Both the position numbers and the translations under genes were made by a program. DNA of 64,000 bases. It comes from Nostoc sp. NMS7. GTDB taxonomy: Bacteria > Cyanobacteriota > Cyanobacteriia > Cyanobacteriales > Nostocaceae. Where the stretch lies: NCBI RefSeq assembly GCF_017115085.1, contig NZ_JABXKJ010000270.1, positions 49,162 through 113,161 on the forward strand, read 5' to 3'. Position 1 is the first letter of the stretch; each line of letters starts with the position of its first letter. Below the pieces are notes generated by a model. It was not told the DNA's origin. It saw only the letters and a program-made list of their open reading frames with translations, and did no database searches. Below are positions 26,833 to 35,225 of this stretch, piece after piece.

Positions 26833-28929
26833 TTAAGCCAAGCCCACAACTGTAATTAGTATATCGAGCAACTTAATGGCGATAAACGGCGCAATCACCC
26901 CACCTAAACCATAAATTAAGAGATTGCGTTGGACTAGCTGATTAGCTGTCAGGGGTCTAAACCGCACACCTTTCAATGCCAAGGGAATCAAAGCTGGAAT
27001 AATCAAAGCATCATAAATCAGCGCTGATAAGACAGCAGACTTAGGGCTAGTCAAATTCATCATATTCAGGCTTTGCAGGTTAGCAGCGACAAATATCACT
27101 GGGATAATTGCAAAGTATTTAGCAATATCATTAGCGAGCGAAAATGTCGTCAATGCGCCGCGAGTAATCAATAATTGTTTGCCGATGGTAATGATCTCAA
27201 GCAGCTTTGTGGGATCGGAGTCCAAATCGACCATGTTGGCGGCTTCTTTTGCAGCTTGCGTCCCTGTATTCATAGCGACGCCGACGTTAGCTTGAGCTAA
27301 TGCTGGAGCATCGTTAGTCCCATCTCCGGTCATGGCTACCAGTTTACCTGTTGCTTGTTCATTTTTAATGACACTGATTTTGTCTTCCGGTGTGGCTTCG
27401 GCAATGAAGTCATCCACCCCAACTTCTTTGGCAATGACAGAAGTTGTAATTCGGTTGTCTCCAGTTAGCATGATGGTACGCACTCCCATCCGTCGCAGTG
27501 CAAGAAAGCGATCGCGGATACCAGGTTTCACAATATCTTTAAGATAAACAATCCCATAGATTTCGTTATCTAGGCTGATTGCTAGGGGTGTACCTCCTAG
27601 ACGAGAAACTTGTTCGTAGGCAGCATCCAATTCTGGGGTATCGCGTCCGTTGCGGGAACGGACAAATCCTTTAATGGCTCCTACTGCCCCCTTCCTGGCC
27701 TCATGTCCACCAGCTAAGTTTGTGCCACTCATGCGTGTTTTGGCGGAAAAATCAACTGCTTCTGCCTGAGTGGAGTCAAAATCAAACCGTGCTACTAAAT
27801 TTTCTGCCAGTCGGACAATGGATTTACCTTCTGGTGTATTGTCAAAGAGACTAGCCGCCCACGCAACATTAGCAATTTCCGAGATTGAATAACCGTTAAT
27901 GGGAATAAACTCTTCCGCTTGGCGGTTGCCGAGGGTAATTGTACCTGTCTTGTCGAGAATTAAAGTGTTGATATCACCACAGGCTTCGACTGCTTGTCCT
28001 GAGGTGGCAATGACGTTAAATTGGGCAACTCGATCCATACCAGCAATGCCGATGGTACTTAGTAAGCCGCCAATGGTCGTCGGAATTAACGCCACTAACA
28101 GGGCAATCAAAATTGGGATGCTGACTGGACTGTTGACATAGTAAGCAAGTGCGGGTATACTTACCACCACAAACAAAAACATTAAGCTGAGAACTGCCAG
28201 CAATACTGTTAAGGCAATTTCATTAGGTGTTTTGGTGCGTTCTGCCCCTTCTAAGGAGGCAATCATCCGGTCAATGAAACCTTTGCCTGGGTCAGAGGTG
28301 ATGTAGATAATTAGTTCATCTGAAATAATCCGCGTCCCCCCAGTGACGGAACTGGCAACGTCGGAGCCTGATTCTTTTAATACTGGTGCGGATTCCCCAG
28401 TAATTGCCGCTTCATCCACGGAGGCGACACCCATGATTACTTCGCCGTCGGCGGGGATCATATCGCCAGCAACGACGTAGATGGTATCGCCTTGTTTGAG
28501 GCTGGTGGAGGAAACTTCGCTAATTGTGCCGTCGGAAGCAAGTTTTTTAGCGATCGCCTCTGCCACAGTTGAACGCAAGGCATGGGCTTGGGCTTTGCCC
28601 CGTCCTTGTGCCAATGCTTCAGCAAAATTGGCAAACCAAACTGTAAAGAATAAAATCCCGGACAACAAGCCGTTGAAAACTTGCGGGTTCTTTTGCAGGG
28701 CTGGGCCAAATAGATCGGGATCAATTGTTAGCAATAGGGTGATGATTGTCGCCACCCAAACCACAAACATCACTGGATTTTTAATTGCATACTTAGGGTT
28801 TAGCTTGACAAAAGCATTTCTAATTGCCCTGAAGTACAGCCACTTATTACTTGCCCTAGCCTTTTTACGTGCTTGGCGGCGATCGCCAGGACGATAATTT
28901 GGGCGTCTAGCTTTGAACTTAGTTGCCAC
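26833..28929 (-). CDS. kdpB: Potassium-transporting ATPase subunit B (P-type ATPase)
   Basis: 698 aa, the catalytic subunit that drives K+ uptake. Visible motifs are AITGESAPV in the actuator domain, LILDKTGTITLGNR with the phosphorylated Asp, MLTGDN, GDGTNDAPAL, and seven or so membrane helices. A basic N-terminal extension (first about 40 residues, RPNYRPGDRRQARKKARASN) precedes the first helix. kdpA lies upstream on the same strand but 543 bases of repeats separate the two genes, unlike the tight spacing of most kdp operons. Confidence 0.97.
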   Translation of the reverse strand: MATKFKARRPNYRPGDRRQARKKARASNKWLYFRAIRNAFVKLNPKYAIKNPVMFVVWVATIITLLLTIDPDLFGPALQKNPQVFNGLLSGILFFTVWFANFAEALAQGRGKAQAHALRSTVAEAIAKKLASDGTISEVSSTSLKQGDTIYVVAGDMIPADGEVIMGVASVDEAAITGESAPVLKESGSDVASSVTGGTRIISDELIIYITSDPGKGFIDRMIASLEGAERTKTPNEIALTVLLAVLSLMFLFVVVSIPALAYYVNSPVSIPILIALLVALIPTTIGGLLSTIGIAGMDRVAQFNVIATSGQAVEACGDINTLILDKTGTITLGNRQAEEFIPINGYSISEIANVAWAASLFDNTPEGKSIVRLAENLVARFDFDSTQAEAVDFSAKTRMSGTNLAGGHEARKGAVGAIKGFVRSRNGRDTPELDAAYEQVSRLGGTPLAISLDNEIYGIVYLKDIVKPGIRDRFLALRRMGVRTIMLTGDNRITTSVIAKEVGVDDFIAEATPEDKISVIKNEQATGKLVAMTGDGTNDAPALAQANVGVAMNTGTQAAKEAANMVDLDSDPTKLLEIITIGKQLLITRGALTTFSLANDIAKYFAIIPVIFVAANLQSLNMMNLTSPKSAVLSALIYDALIIPALIPLALKGVRFRPLTANQLVQRNLLIYGLGGVIAPFIAIKLLDILITVVGLA

Positions 28930-29472
28930 TTGATTTATAAATAAAGTTAGGAGGTAGGAGTTAGGAGAGACGCGATTAATCGCGTCTGTACAGGGGTTAG
29001 GAGAGACGCGATTAATCGCGTCTGTATAGGAGTTAGGAGAGACGCGATTAATCGCGTCTGTACAGGAGTTAGGAGAGACGCGATTAATCGCGTCTGTACA
29101 GGGGTTAGGAGAGACGCGATTAATCGCGTCTGTACAGGGGTTAGGAGTTAGGAGTTATTAGGAACTTACAATAAAAAATAGATCCAACCTGTAGGGTGCA
29201 TTACTAACTCACCTTCATCGGATGGTGCGTTACGCGATCGCTAACATACCCTACGAAACTACGAAACCGGATAATTTATTTATTTTTTGGTATTCTCTTA
29301 ATTCCAAACTCATAACCCTTCTCTACGAGACCCTTCGGCAAGCTCAGGGCATCGCGCTGCGCGTAGCTTGCTTCCACGAAGTGGTACGGCAGGTGTTACA
29401 GTGAGCCCTTCGACAAGCTCAGGGTAACACTTGCCGAACTGCTCAGGGCATCGCTCATAACTCATAAATTTT
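28930..29472. repeat. Repeat-filled gap between kdpA and kdpB
   Basis: Five tandem units of about 37 bases (28958-29145) each contain the perfect palindrome AGACGCGATTAATCGCGTCT followed by GTACAGG. Further on lie two REP-like palindromes, CCCTTCGGCAAGCTCAGGG (29331-29349) and CCCTTCGACAAGCTCAGGG (29406-29424), and a stray GCTCAGGGC. No kdpF or kdpG-like small gene is visible. If kdpAB is one transcript, the palindromes would form a row of RNA hairpins that could lower kdpBCD output relative to kdpA. Confidence 0.85.
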
Positions 29473-31173
29473 CTAACCACCAGATGCTAGTTTCAAACCC
29501 TCCGCTATGGGGCCTAAAGCCAGAACGGGAAAGAAAGTCAACACTCCTAAAACCAGTGTGACTCCAGCCGTGATACTAGTAAATATCAGAGAATCAGTTC
29601 TGAGGGTACCACGGGTTTCTTGTACTTGTTGTTTGCTAGACATACCGTCAGCTAACAACAAGATGGCAATCATCGGAATGTAGCGTCCTCCTATTAAGCT
29701 AACTAAAGTACTTAAGTTCCACCACAGGGTGTTATCCCTCAACCCCTCTAAGCCGGAGCCATTATTTGCTGCTGCTGAGGCGTATTCATAAACTACTTGT
29801 GAAACACCGTGATAGCCAGCGTTGCTAATTCCAGATAGGGAGATGGGATAAGCTAAGGCGATCGCACTGGGAATTAAAACTAGAATTGGGTGAATCAACA
29901 GCACCACGCCGATGAGGACGATTTCCCGCTTTTCAATTTTGCGTCCTAAAAATTCTGGGGTGCGTCCTGCCATTAGTCCAGTTAGGAATACTGTGAGAAT
30001 TAAGTAAATAAATAAGTAAGCTGTCCCAGTTCCCTGACCACCCCAGATAACCCGGATAAACAAGTTGAAGAGAGTCGAAAATATTCCTTGCGGCATCAAA
30101 GAATCGTGCATTCCATTCACAGCACCAGACATAGTAGCAGTAGTCATCACTGCCCAAAATGCCGTTTGTCCCCAGCCAAATCGAACTTCTTTACCCTCTA
30201 AATTAGGCTGTTCTAATCCCAAAGCGTTATTAACCAGGGAATTACCTTGCAGTTCTCCCACGGCTGTTACTCCCACTAGAACTACAAAAATTACAAACAC
30301 CATCCAAAAAAGTAGCCAAGCTTGTTTGATATTATTAGCAAATATACCGTAAGTGTAAATCAAGGCTGCTGGTATAGAAATCATAGCGATCATTTCTATT
30401 AAGTTAGAAGCGCCATTGGGATTTTCAAAGGGATGAGCTGAGTTTACGCCAAAAAAGCCTCCGCCGTTGTCGCCTAAAAGTTTAATCATTTCAAAGGATG
30501 CCACTGGCCCTCTGGCAAGATATTGTGTGCCGCCATCCAAGGTTTTTAAATCCAGAGTCCCAGCTAATGTTTGTGGTACACCTGCTACAAGTAAGGCGAT
30601 CGCACCAATAATCGAAATCGGCAGCAATATTCGCGTAATTCCACGGACGAGATCGACGTAAAAGTTTCCTAATCCTCTACCCGTCAACCCGCGAATAAAG
30701 GCAATTCCCACAGATAACCCCGTGGCTGCGGAGGTGAACATCAAAAAGCCTAGAGCCGCTACCTGGCTAAAATAACTTAAGGTTGTCTCACCAGCATAGT
30801 GTTGCTGATCGGTATTCGTCACAAAGGAAATGGTTGTGTGCAATAATACATCCCAGGTGGGAGCACCGAAGCCGTTAGGATTCCACGGTAAGAGTCTCTG
30901 AAAATATATCAGCAAATACACTGAAATACCCATAAGGAAGTTGCTACATATTACAGCCCGGATATATTGCCAACCCGTCATCTCATCCTTTCTCCGAACA
31001 CCCGCTAGTATGAACATACTTCGCTCTATGGGGTTCATTAAAAAATCAAGCAGTGTCCTTTCTCCCAAGAAGACACGCGCTATGTATCTTCCGAATAGCG
31101 GAGTGATTGCTATGACAATACACAGCGTTAAGCCAATTTGCAAAAAACCTTGTTCCATAGATTTTGCGCTCAA
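29473..31173 (-). CDS. kdpA: Potassium-transporting ATPase subunit A
   Basis: 566 aa, about ten membrane helices. Channel-like subunit binding K+; the four selectivity-filter-type segments are visible, e.g. SFVTNTDQQHYAGE (about 115), LGDNGGGFFGVNSAHPFENP (about 232), TTATMSGAVNGMHDSLMPQG, and the last near YASAAANNGSGLEGLRDNT. First gene of the kdp run; the divergent histidine kinase gene starts 460 bases away, so the region between holds the kdp promoter. Confidence 0.97.
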   Translation of the reverse strand: MSAKSMEQGFLQIGLTLCIVIAITPLFGRYIARVFLGERTLLDFLMNPIERSMFILAGVRRKDEMTGWQYIRAVICSNFLMGISVYLLIYFQRLLPWNPNGFGAPTWDVLLHTTISFVTNTDQQHYAGETTLSYFSQVAALGFLMFTSAATGLSVGIAFIRGLTGRGLGNFYVDLVRGITRILLPISIIGAIALLVAGVPQTLAGTLDLKTLDGGTQYLARGPVASFEMIKLLGDNGGGFFGVNSAHPFENPNGASNLIEMIAMISIPAALIYTYGIFANNIKQAWLLFWMVFVIFVVLVGVTAVGELQGNSLVNNALGLEQPNLEGKEVRFGWGQTAFWAVMTTATMSGAVNGMHDSLMPQGIFSTLFNLFIRVIWGGQGTGTAYLFIYLILTVFLTGLMAGRTPEFLGRKIEKREIVLIGVVLLIHPILVLIPSAIALAYPISLSGISNAGYHGVSQVVYEYASAAANNGSGLEGLRDNTLWWNLSTLVSLIGGRYIPMIAILLLADGMSSKQQVQETRGTLRTDSLIFTSITAGVTLVLGVLTFFPVLALGPIAEGLKLASGG

Positions 31174-31632
31174 TTAAATTTAAGTTAAGTGAACTCCAAA
31201 AAATAAATTATTCTATCTTGTGGGATGGGCATCTTGCCCGTCCTTGGTGATTAGCGGGCAAGATGCCCGCACCACAAGAAATTTTTGGATATTTTTTTAT
31301 TTGGAAGTCGCTAAGTGCTAGCAAGCCAATTCTTATAAATAACAGATTAACTGTTGGGGTATTTGATTTCGAGGGATTTACTATTTTCAGTTCTGACTAT
31401 TTTCCAGATACTTGCTAAAGTTTTTGTTAAGAATATTTAATTTTTACTCTTAATTCATCTATCTCAACTAGTTAGGATTATTTGTTTATACAATACATTT
31501 TCCAAGTTTGCTACTTAATTTTAGGATTAATTATCAAGTTGGCATTTGCAGATATAGATTGGAGATAAACCATAATTGCTGAATTAAATAGTTATACAGA
31601 TTGGATGATCACGATTTTTTAGTAAATCATAA
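31174..31632. promoter_or_regulatory. Divergent promoter region kdpA / histidine kinase, with a MITE
   Basis: No gene. 31191-31309 is a MITE-like element described separately, so its hairpins would be in the 5' leader of kdpA or upstream of it. The other 320 bases are AT-rich and likely hold the divergent promoters. No operator could be identified. Confidence 0.45.
31191..31309 (-). repeat. MITE-like element, GACTTCCAAATAAA family, copy 1
   Basis: Read on the minus strand it begins GCGACTTCCAAATAAAAAAA and ends AATTTATTTTTTGGAGTTC. The core is a palindrome of CTTGTGG, GGGCATCTTGCCCG and the mirrored GGGCAAGATGCCC, CCACAAG. Copy 2 lies at 53076-53203, and a core-only relative at about 41738-41772 (GTGGGCAAGATGCCCACC). 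No coding capacity. Confidence 0.75.
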
Positions 31633-32736
31633 ATGACGATGTTAAGTCGATTAGTGACTATGAAAGAAGCTATAACTGAGCGTGGAGAGACATACGGGCT
31701 AATAGCGATCGCCTTTGCTATCGTAATCAGCTTGGAATATTTGACACCACCTGAGTACGTATTTGGCTACCTGTACACAGGGACGATTTTGTTAGCTGAT
31801 TATCGATTGAATCGGGGAGCAGTATTAGGAGTCACTCTTGCAGCTGCAGGATTAACATTATTGAATTTGTTTGTTCCCGGAGGAGAAATGATTCATCCCC
31901 CAACGTTGGCAAATAGGTTGATTGCAGTGTTGGCATTGGTGGTAACGGGTTGGTTAAGCGATCGCAACCACCGCAATGAAGAAGCGATCGCTTATACGCA
32001 AGCACAATTACGCTCCCAAGAACAACTAGCTATCATGCGTGAAGATTTTGTTTCTACCCTAACGCATGATTTGAAAACACCCCTATTAGGAGCAATTGAA
32101 ACGCTGAAATATTTTCAAAATGAGCAATTTGGTGAAATCACGCCAATGCAGGCAAAAGTTCTCCAAACAATGGCTCGTAGTCATCGCAGTACACTACAAT
32201 TAGTCCAAACTCTTTTAGATGTATACCGCAATGATGCCGAAGGGCTGAAACTAGAGATATCACCCGTTAATTTGGTGACAGTGGCGGAGGAGATCATCGC
32301 TACCCTGGCGGAACTAGCGAGAACACGTCAGGTTTATATTTCTCTACACTATGGCGAATCAGATTTTCGCAGCTTTCTCTGGGTAAATGGCGATTCTTTG
32401 CAACTTGGGCGAGTGTTCACCAATCTTTTGAGTAATGGCATTAATCATACCCCTCGTGGCGGTAAAGTGGAAGTAGTACTTGAAGGTTATTCTAGCGATC
32501 AAGTAGTAAAAATACTCGATACTGGTTCCGGCATTACCGAAGAAGAGTTACCCCACTTATTTGAAAGGTTTTATCAAGGACATAGCGATCGCCACGTCTC
32601 AGGATCTGGACTGGGGCTTTATTTGACTAGGCAAATTATTGTTGCTCATGGGGGTACAATTTGGGCAGAGAATCGCTCACCACGGGGCGCACTGTTTGGT
32701 TTCAGACTCCCTGTTTGTCCACCGCCGGGAAGTTGA
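31633..32736 (+). CDS. Membrane sensor histidine kinase
   Basis: 367 aa. N-terminal membrane region of about four helices (residues 18-110; YVFGYLYTGTILLADYRLN resembles KdpD/DUF4118-type sensor membranes), a short coiled linker, then HisKA with FVSTLTHDLKTPLLGAIETL (His about 145) and HATPase: GRVFTNLLSNGINHTP, DTGSGI, LPHLFERFYQG, GSGLGLYLTRQI. All catalytic boxes are complete. The response regulator gene follows 229 bases later on the same strand, with minisatellite DNA between. Placement beside kdp, whose KdpD lacks its own kinase, makes this pair a candidate K+ sensor. A later in-frame ATG (31660) is possible. Confidence 0.9.
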   Translation: MTMLSRLVTMKEAITERGETYGLIAIAFAIVISLEYLTPPEYVFGYLYTGTILLADYRLNRGAVLGVTLAAAGLTLLNLFVPGGEMIHPPTLANRLIAVLALVVTGWLSDRNHRNEEAIAYTQAQLRSQEQLAIMREDFVSTLTHDLKTPLLGAIETLKYFQNEQFGEITPMQAKVLQTMARSHRSTLQLVQTLLDVYRNDAEGLKLEISPVNLVTVAEEIIATLAELARTRQVYISLHYGESDFRSFLWVNGDSLQLGRVFTNLLSNGINHTPRGGKVEVVLEGYSSDQVVKILDTGSGITEEELPHLFERFYQGHSDRHVSGSGLGLYLTRQIIVAHGGTIWAENRSPRGALFGFRLPVCPPPGS

Positions 32737-32900
32737 GAGGGGATGAGGGGGATGAGGGAGACAAGGGAGATGAGGGAGACAAGGGAGATGAGGGGGATGA
32801 GGGAGATGAGGGGGATGAGGGGGACAAGGGAGATGAGGGGGACAAGGGAGACAAGGGAGATGAGGGAGATAAGGGGGATAAAGTAGATAAGGAGAATACC
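32737..32900. repeat. GGGAGATGA / GGGAGACAA nonamer minisatellite
   Basis: About 18 units of 9 bases, GGGGATGAG, GGAGACAAG and variants, starting right after the histidine kinase stop codon. The unit length keeps all three frames open on both strands, which explains the artificial ORFs here (GDEGDKGDE and SPSSPLSPS). Related tracts occur at 39340-39382, 49070-49125 and 51848-51890. Confidence 0.9.
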
Positions 32901-32903
32901 CTA

Positions 32904-32965
32904 TGACCAATGACAAATGACCAATGACCAATGACAAATGACCAATGACCAATGACCAATGACAA
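32904..32965. repeat. ATGACMA heptamer repeat running into a start codon
   Basis: Nine consecutive heptamers of ATGACCA or ATGACAA. The next unit, ATGACAAAAATC at 32966, is the start of the response regulator, so the repeat supplies the initiation codon and replaces any ordinary ribosome binding site. Confidence 0.85.
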
Positions 32966-33640
32966 ATGACAAAAATCTTGCTGGTTGAAGATGATGAATT
33001 ATTTCGGCTTGGTCTGCGGATGCGGTTGCAACAAGAAACTAGTTTGGAGATTGTCGCAGAGGCAGAAGATGGGGAACAAGCTGTAGAGTTAGCAAATCGC
33101 TATCCCCTGGATTTGGTCTTGCTAGATATAGGTTTACCGGGGATTGGCGGGATTGAGGCTTGTCGCCAAATCAAGCAGAAGCACCCAACTTTACCAATTC
33201 TGGTTTTAACGTCTCGTTCTGAAAAACCCTTGATTTCACGGTTAATTGCTGTCGGGGCGCAAGGTTACTGTCTCAAAGGTATTCCATCTGAGTCTTTAAT
33301 ATTAGCAGTGCGATCGGTTGCAGCAGGCGCTTCTTGGTGGGATCAAACGGCAACAACAGAAATTAGAGCCGCTTTTGAGGGCAATCCTACTGTGTTGCTA
33401 CCTGCAAAAACTGAGGAATCCTTAGAAAATCCCTTAACGAAGCGGGAGCAAGAAATTTTGGCACTGGTAGCAACTGGCAAAAGCAATCAGGAAATTGCTG
33501 AGATTCTCTACATTGCCCCTGGTACAGTGCGGGTTCATGTTCATGCTATTTTACAGAAACTAGAAGTACGCGATCGCACCCAAGCCGCAGTTTTAGCTAT
33601 CCAAAAAGGATTGGTAGCACCAGAATTATTAATTAATTAG
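32966..33640 (+). CDS. Response regulator, NarL/LuxR family
   Basis: 224 aa. The receiver domain (1-120) starts KILLVEDDELFRLGLRMRLQ, with phosphorylatable Asp in DLVLLDIGLPGIGG (about 51) and the conserved Thr/Lys positions (VLTSRSE, YCLKG). A LuxR-type helix-turn-helix follows (about 152-215): LTKREQEILALVATGKSNQE, AEILYIAPGTVRVHVHAILQ, KLEVRDRTQA. A DNA-binding transcription factor, probable partner of the upstream histidine kinase. No Shine-Dalgarno sequence precedes the start, only heptamer repeats. Confidence 0.92.
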   Translation: MTKILLVEDDELFRLGLRMRLQQETSLEIVAEAEDGEQAVELANRYPLDLVLLDIGLPGIGGIEACRQIKQKHPTLPILVLTSRSEKPLISRLIAVGAQGYCLKGIPSESLILAVRSVAAGASWWDQTATTEIRAAFEGNPTVLLPAKTEESLENPLTKREQEILALVATGKSNQEIAEILYIAPGTVRVHVHAILQKLEVRDRTQAAVLAIQKGLVAPELLIN

Positions 33641-33662
33641 ATACATTTTACTAGAGAGGAAA

Positions 33663-34991
33663 CTACAAACTAAATTCCGCTGCGCCATCCTCATCAATTT
33701 CTGCATCCTTACCCATAGCAGTAGGTTTAAATTTAGAGCCATGAATTAATTCAGCAAACGCAATTCCTGAATTTTGGTGAAGAATATTCAGCACACTCAT
33801 AAAATCTCGCACAATTTCCCCTGGTGTAAGTAATGCTTCTGCACCCAAGCGATTAATAATTTCTTGGACAAACTCCTTCAACTCACGATTTGTCAAAGTC
33901 TGTTCATATCCAAAATTGAGTGCATGAATCTCAGCTAAACGTTGCAAAAGCGTCAAGATTTCTGCTTCACTCAACGGGTTCAATCGAATTACTGGCCCCA
34001 AATACTCCTGAACGCTAGATTGTGCAACAAAACGGCTTTCTTTTGTGCGTCTTTGCCAAGCTTGGTCTGCAAAAAGTCCCCGTTTAGGGTCTTCTAAAAA
34101 CTTAGTTGTTCCACCAACGACAATGCCAAGATGTTCTGCTTTGCACTGCATGGTGTCGTTAAACATTGCCAGAAGTCGATTATAATTCTTTTCCCGCGTA
34201 ACTGTAGTAGATATTTGATATAAATGTACGGCTTCATCAACTAAAATTAACAGTCCTTTATAGCCAATGTCAGCGACAAATTTAGCAAACAGTTTGATAT
34301 AGTCATACCAACTATCATCATCAATAATGACGCGCACTCCTAAAGCTGCTTTCGCCTCAACTTTAGTAGTAAATTCTCCACGCAACCAGCGCATTGCCGC
34401 ACTTTTTAAATTATCATCATCCAATCGGTAGCCACGCCAATAAGCGATAATCACGCTCCCAAAATCAAAACCGTGAACTAAGTCTTCAATATATTGAACT
34501 ACTTCTCTAATTTTCGATTCAACTTGGTCATCAAAACCATCCTCATTCGGACGCATTCCAGTTTCTTTAACCACTTCTTGTTGAATTTTATTAATCCATC
34601 CTTCTAAAATAGAGACTAAAGCACCACCATCAGGACGAGTTTTTGTAGCTAGGTGGCTCATTAATTCTCGATAGGTGGCTACACCTTCATTGTTGCTTCC
34701 AGCTAATCGGCGTTCCGGGGAGAAATCAGCATCAGCTACTACAAAACCTTGTTCCATAGCGCGGTTGCGAATTAATTGTAGTAAAAAACTTTTCCCGGAA
34801 CCGTAATTACCAATTATAAAGCGAAATGCTGATACACCTTCTGCAATATCATCGAGATTTTGTAATAGGCTTTTTAGTTCTTTTTCTCGACCTACTGCTA
34901 TATATTCAACTCCTACTCTTGGTACTACCCCCGCACCAAGGGAATTGATTAAAGCAGTGGAGATTTTTTTTGAGATTTTCAGCTTTGCCAT
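33663..34991 (-). CDS. BrxD-like (DUF2791) P-loop ATPase
   Basis: 442 aa. N-terminal RVGVEYIAVGREKELKSLLQ then Walker A IGNYGSGKSFLLQ (about 60-72), Walker B GLLILVDEAVHLYQ (about 245-258), GVVGGTTKFLEDPKRGLF, and a winged-helix-like C-terminus with LTPGEIVRDFMSVLNILHQN. This is the DUF2791 architecture, which includes BrxD of type 2/3 BREX phage defence and ATPases found beside TerB-N/TerB-C proteins and helicases. Here the neighbours are a TerB-C-like coiled-coil protein (234 bases upstream) and a DUF815 AAA+ gene, and no BrxZ, BrxL or methylase is in the window. Cytosolic; exact role unknown. Confidence 0.8.
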   Translation of the reverse strand: MAKLKISKKISTALINSLGAGVVPRVGVEYIAVGREKELKSLLQNLDDIAEGVSAFRFIIGNYGSGKSFLLQLIRNRAMEQGFVVADADFSPERRLAGSNNEGVATYRELMSHLATKTRPDGGALVSILEGWINKIQQEVVKETGMRPNEDGFDDQVESKIREVVQYIEDLVHGFDFGSVIIAYWRGYRLDDDNLKSAAMRWLRGEFTTKVEAKAALGVRVIIDDDSWYDYIKLFAKFVADIGYKGLLILVDEAVHLYQISTTVTREKNYNRLLAMFNDTMQCKAEHLGIVVGGTTKFLEDPKRGLFADQAWQRRTKESRFVAQSSVQEYLGPVIRLNPLSEAEILTLLQRLAEIHALNFGYEQTLTNRELKEFVQEIINRLGAEALLTPGEIVRDFMSVLNILHQNSGIAFAELIHGSKFKPTAMGKDAEIDEDGAAEFSL

Positions 34992-35044
34992 GAATTACAT
35001 TTGACTTTATTTTAAACGCAGAAGCACGCAGTTGCAAAAAAATT

Positions 35045-35120
35045 GTAGGTTGGGTGGAGGCTTTGCGTAACCCAACATCCTGATAATCAGTTGGGTTGCG
35101 CTCCGCTCCACCCAACCTAC
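35045..35120. repeat. Palindromic intergenic repeat, GTAGGTTGGGTGGAG type
   Basis: GTAGGTTGGGTGGAG (35045-35059) and CTCCACCCAACCTAC (35106-35120) are exact inverted repeats. Inner parts AACCCAAC/GTTGGGTT extend the stem. It lies between the BrxD-like and coiled-coil genes, in the direction of transcription, so it would form a stable hairpin in a shared transcript. This repeat type is common in cyanobacteria. Confidence 0.8.
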
Positions 35121-35225
35121 GTCTAATGCACTATTTTAGTCTAGACAGTCCACTACGTACATTTCAAAAATCAAATACTAATCCTATATTCACCTTACTA
35201 CTAATCTGACGACAGCAATAATAAT

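Noticed and set aside
28958..29145. Possible CRISPR array between kdpA and kdpB
   Set aside because: Units are contiguous and identical without variable spacers, and no cas genes are near.
28930..29472. kdpF or kdpG gene between kdpA and kdpB
   Set aside because: No short hydrophobic frame with a ribosome binding site; the stretch is repeats.
32661..32965. Long ORFs on both strands (GDEGDKGDE, SPLSPSSP-type proteins)
   Set aside because: They are translations of a 9-bp minisatellite open in every frame; no start signal or family.
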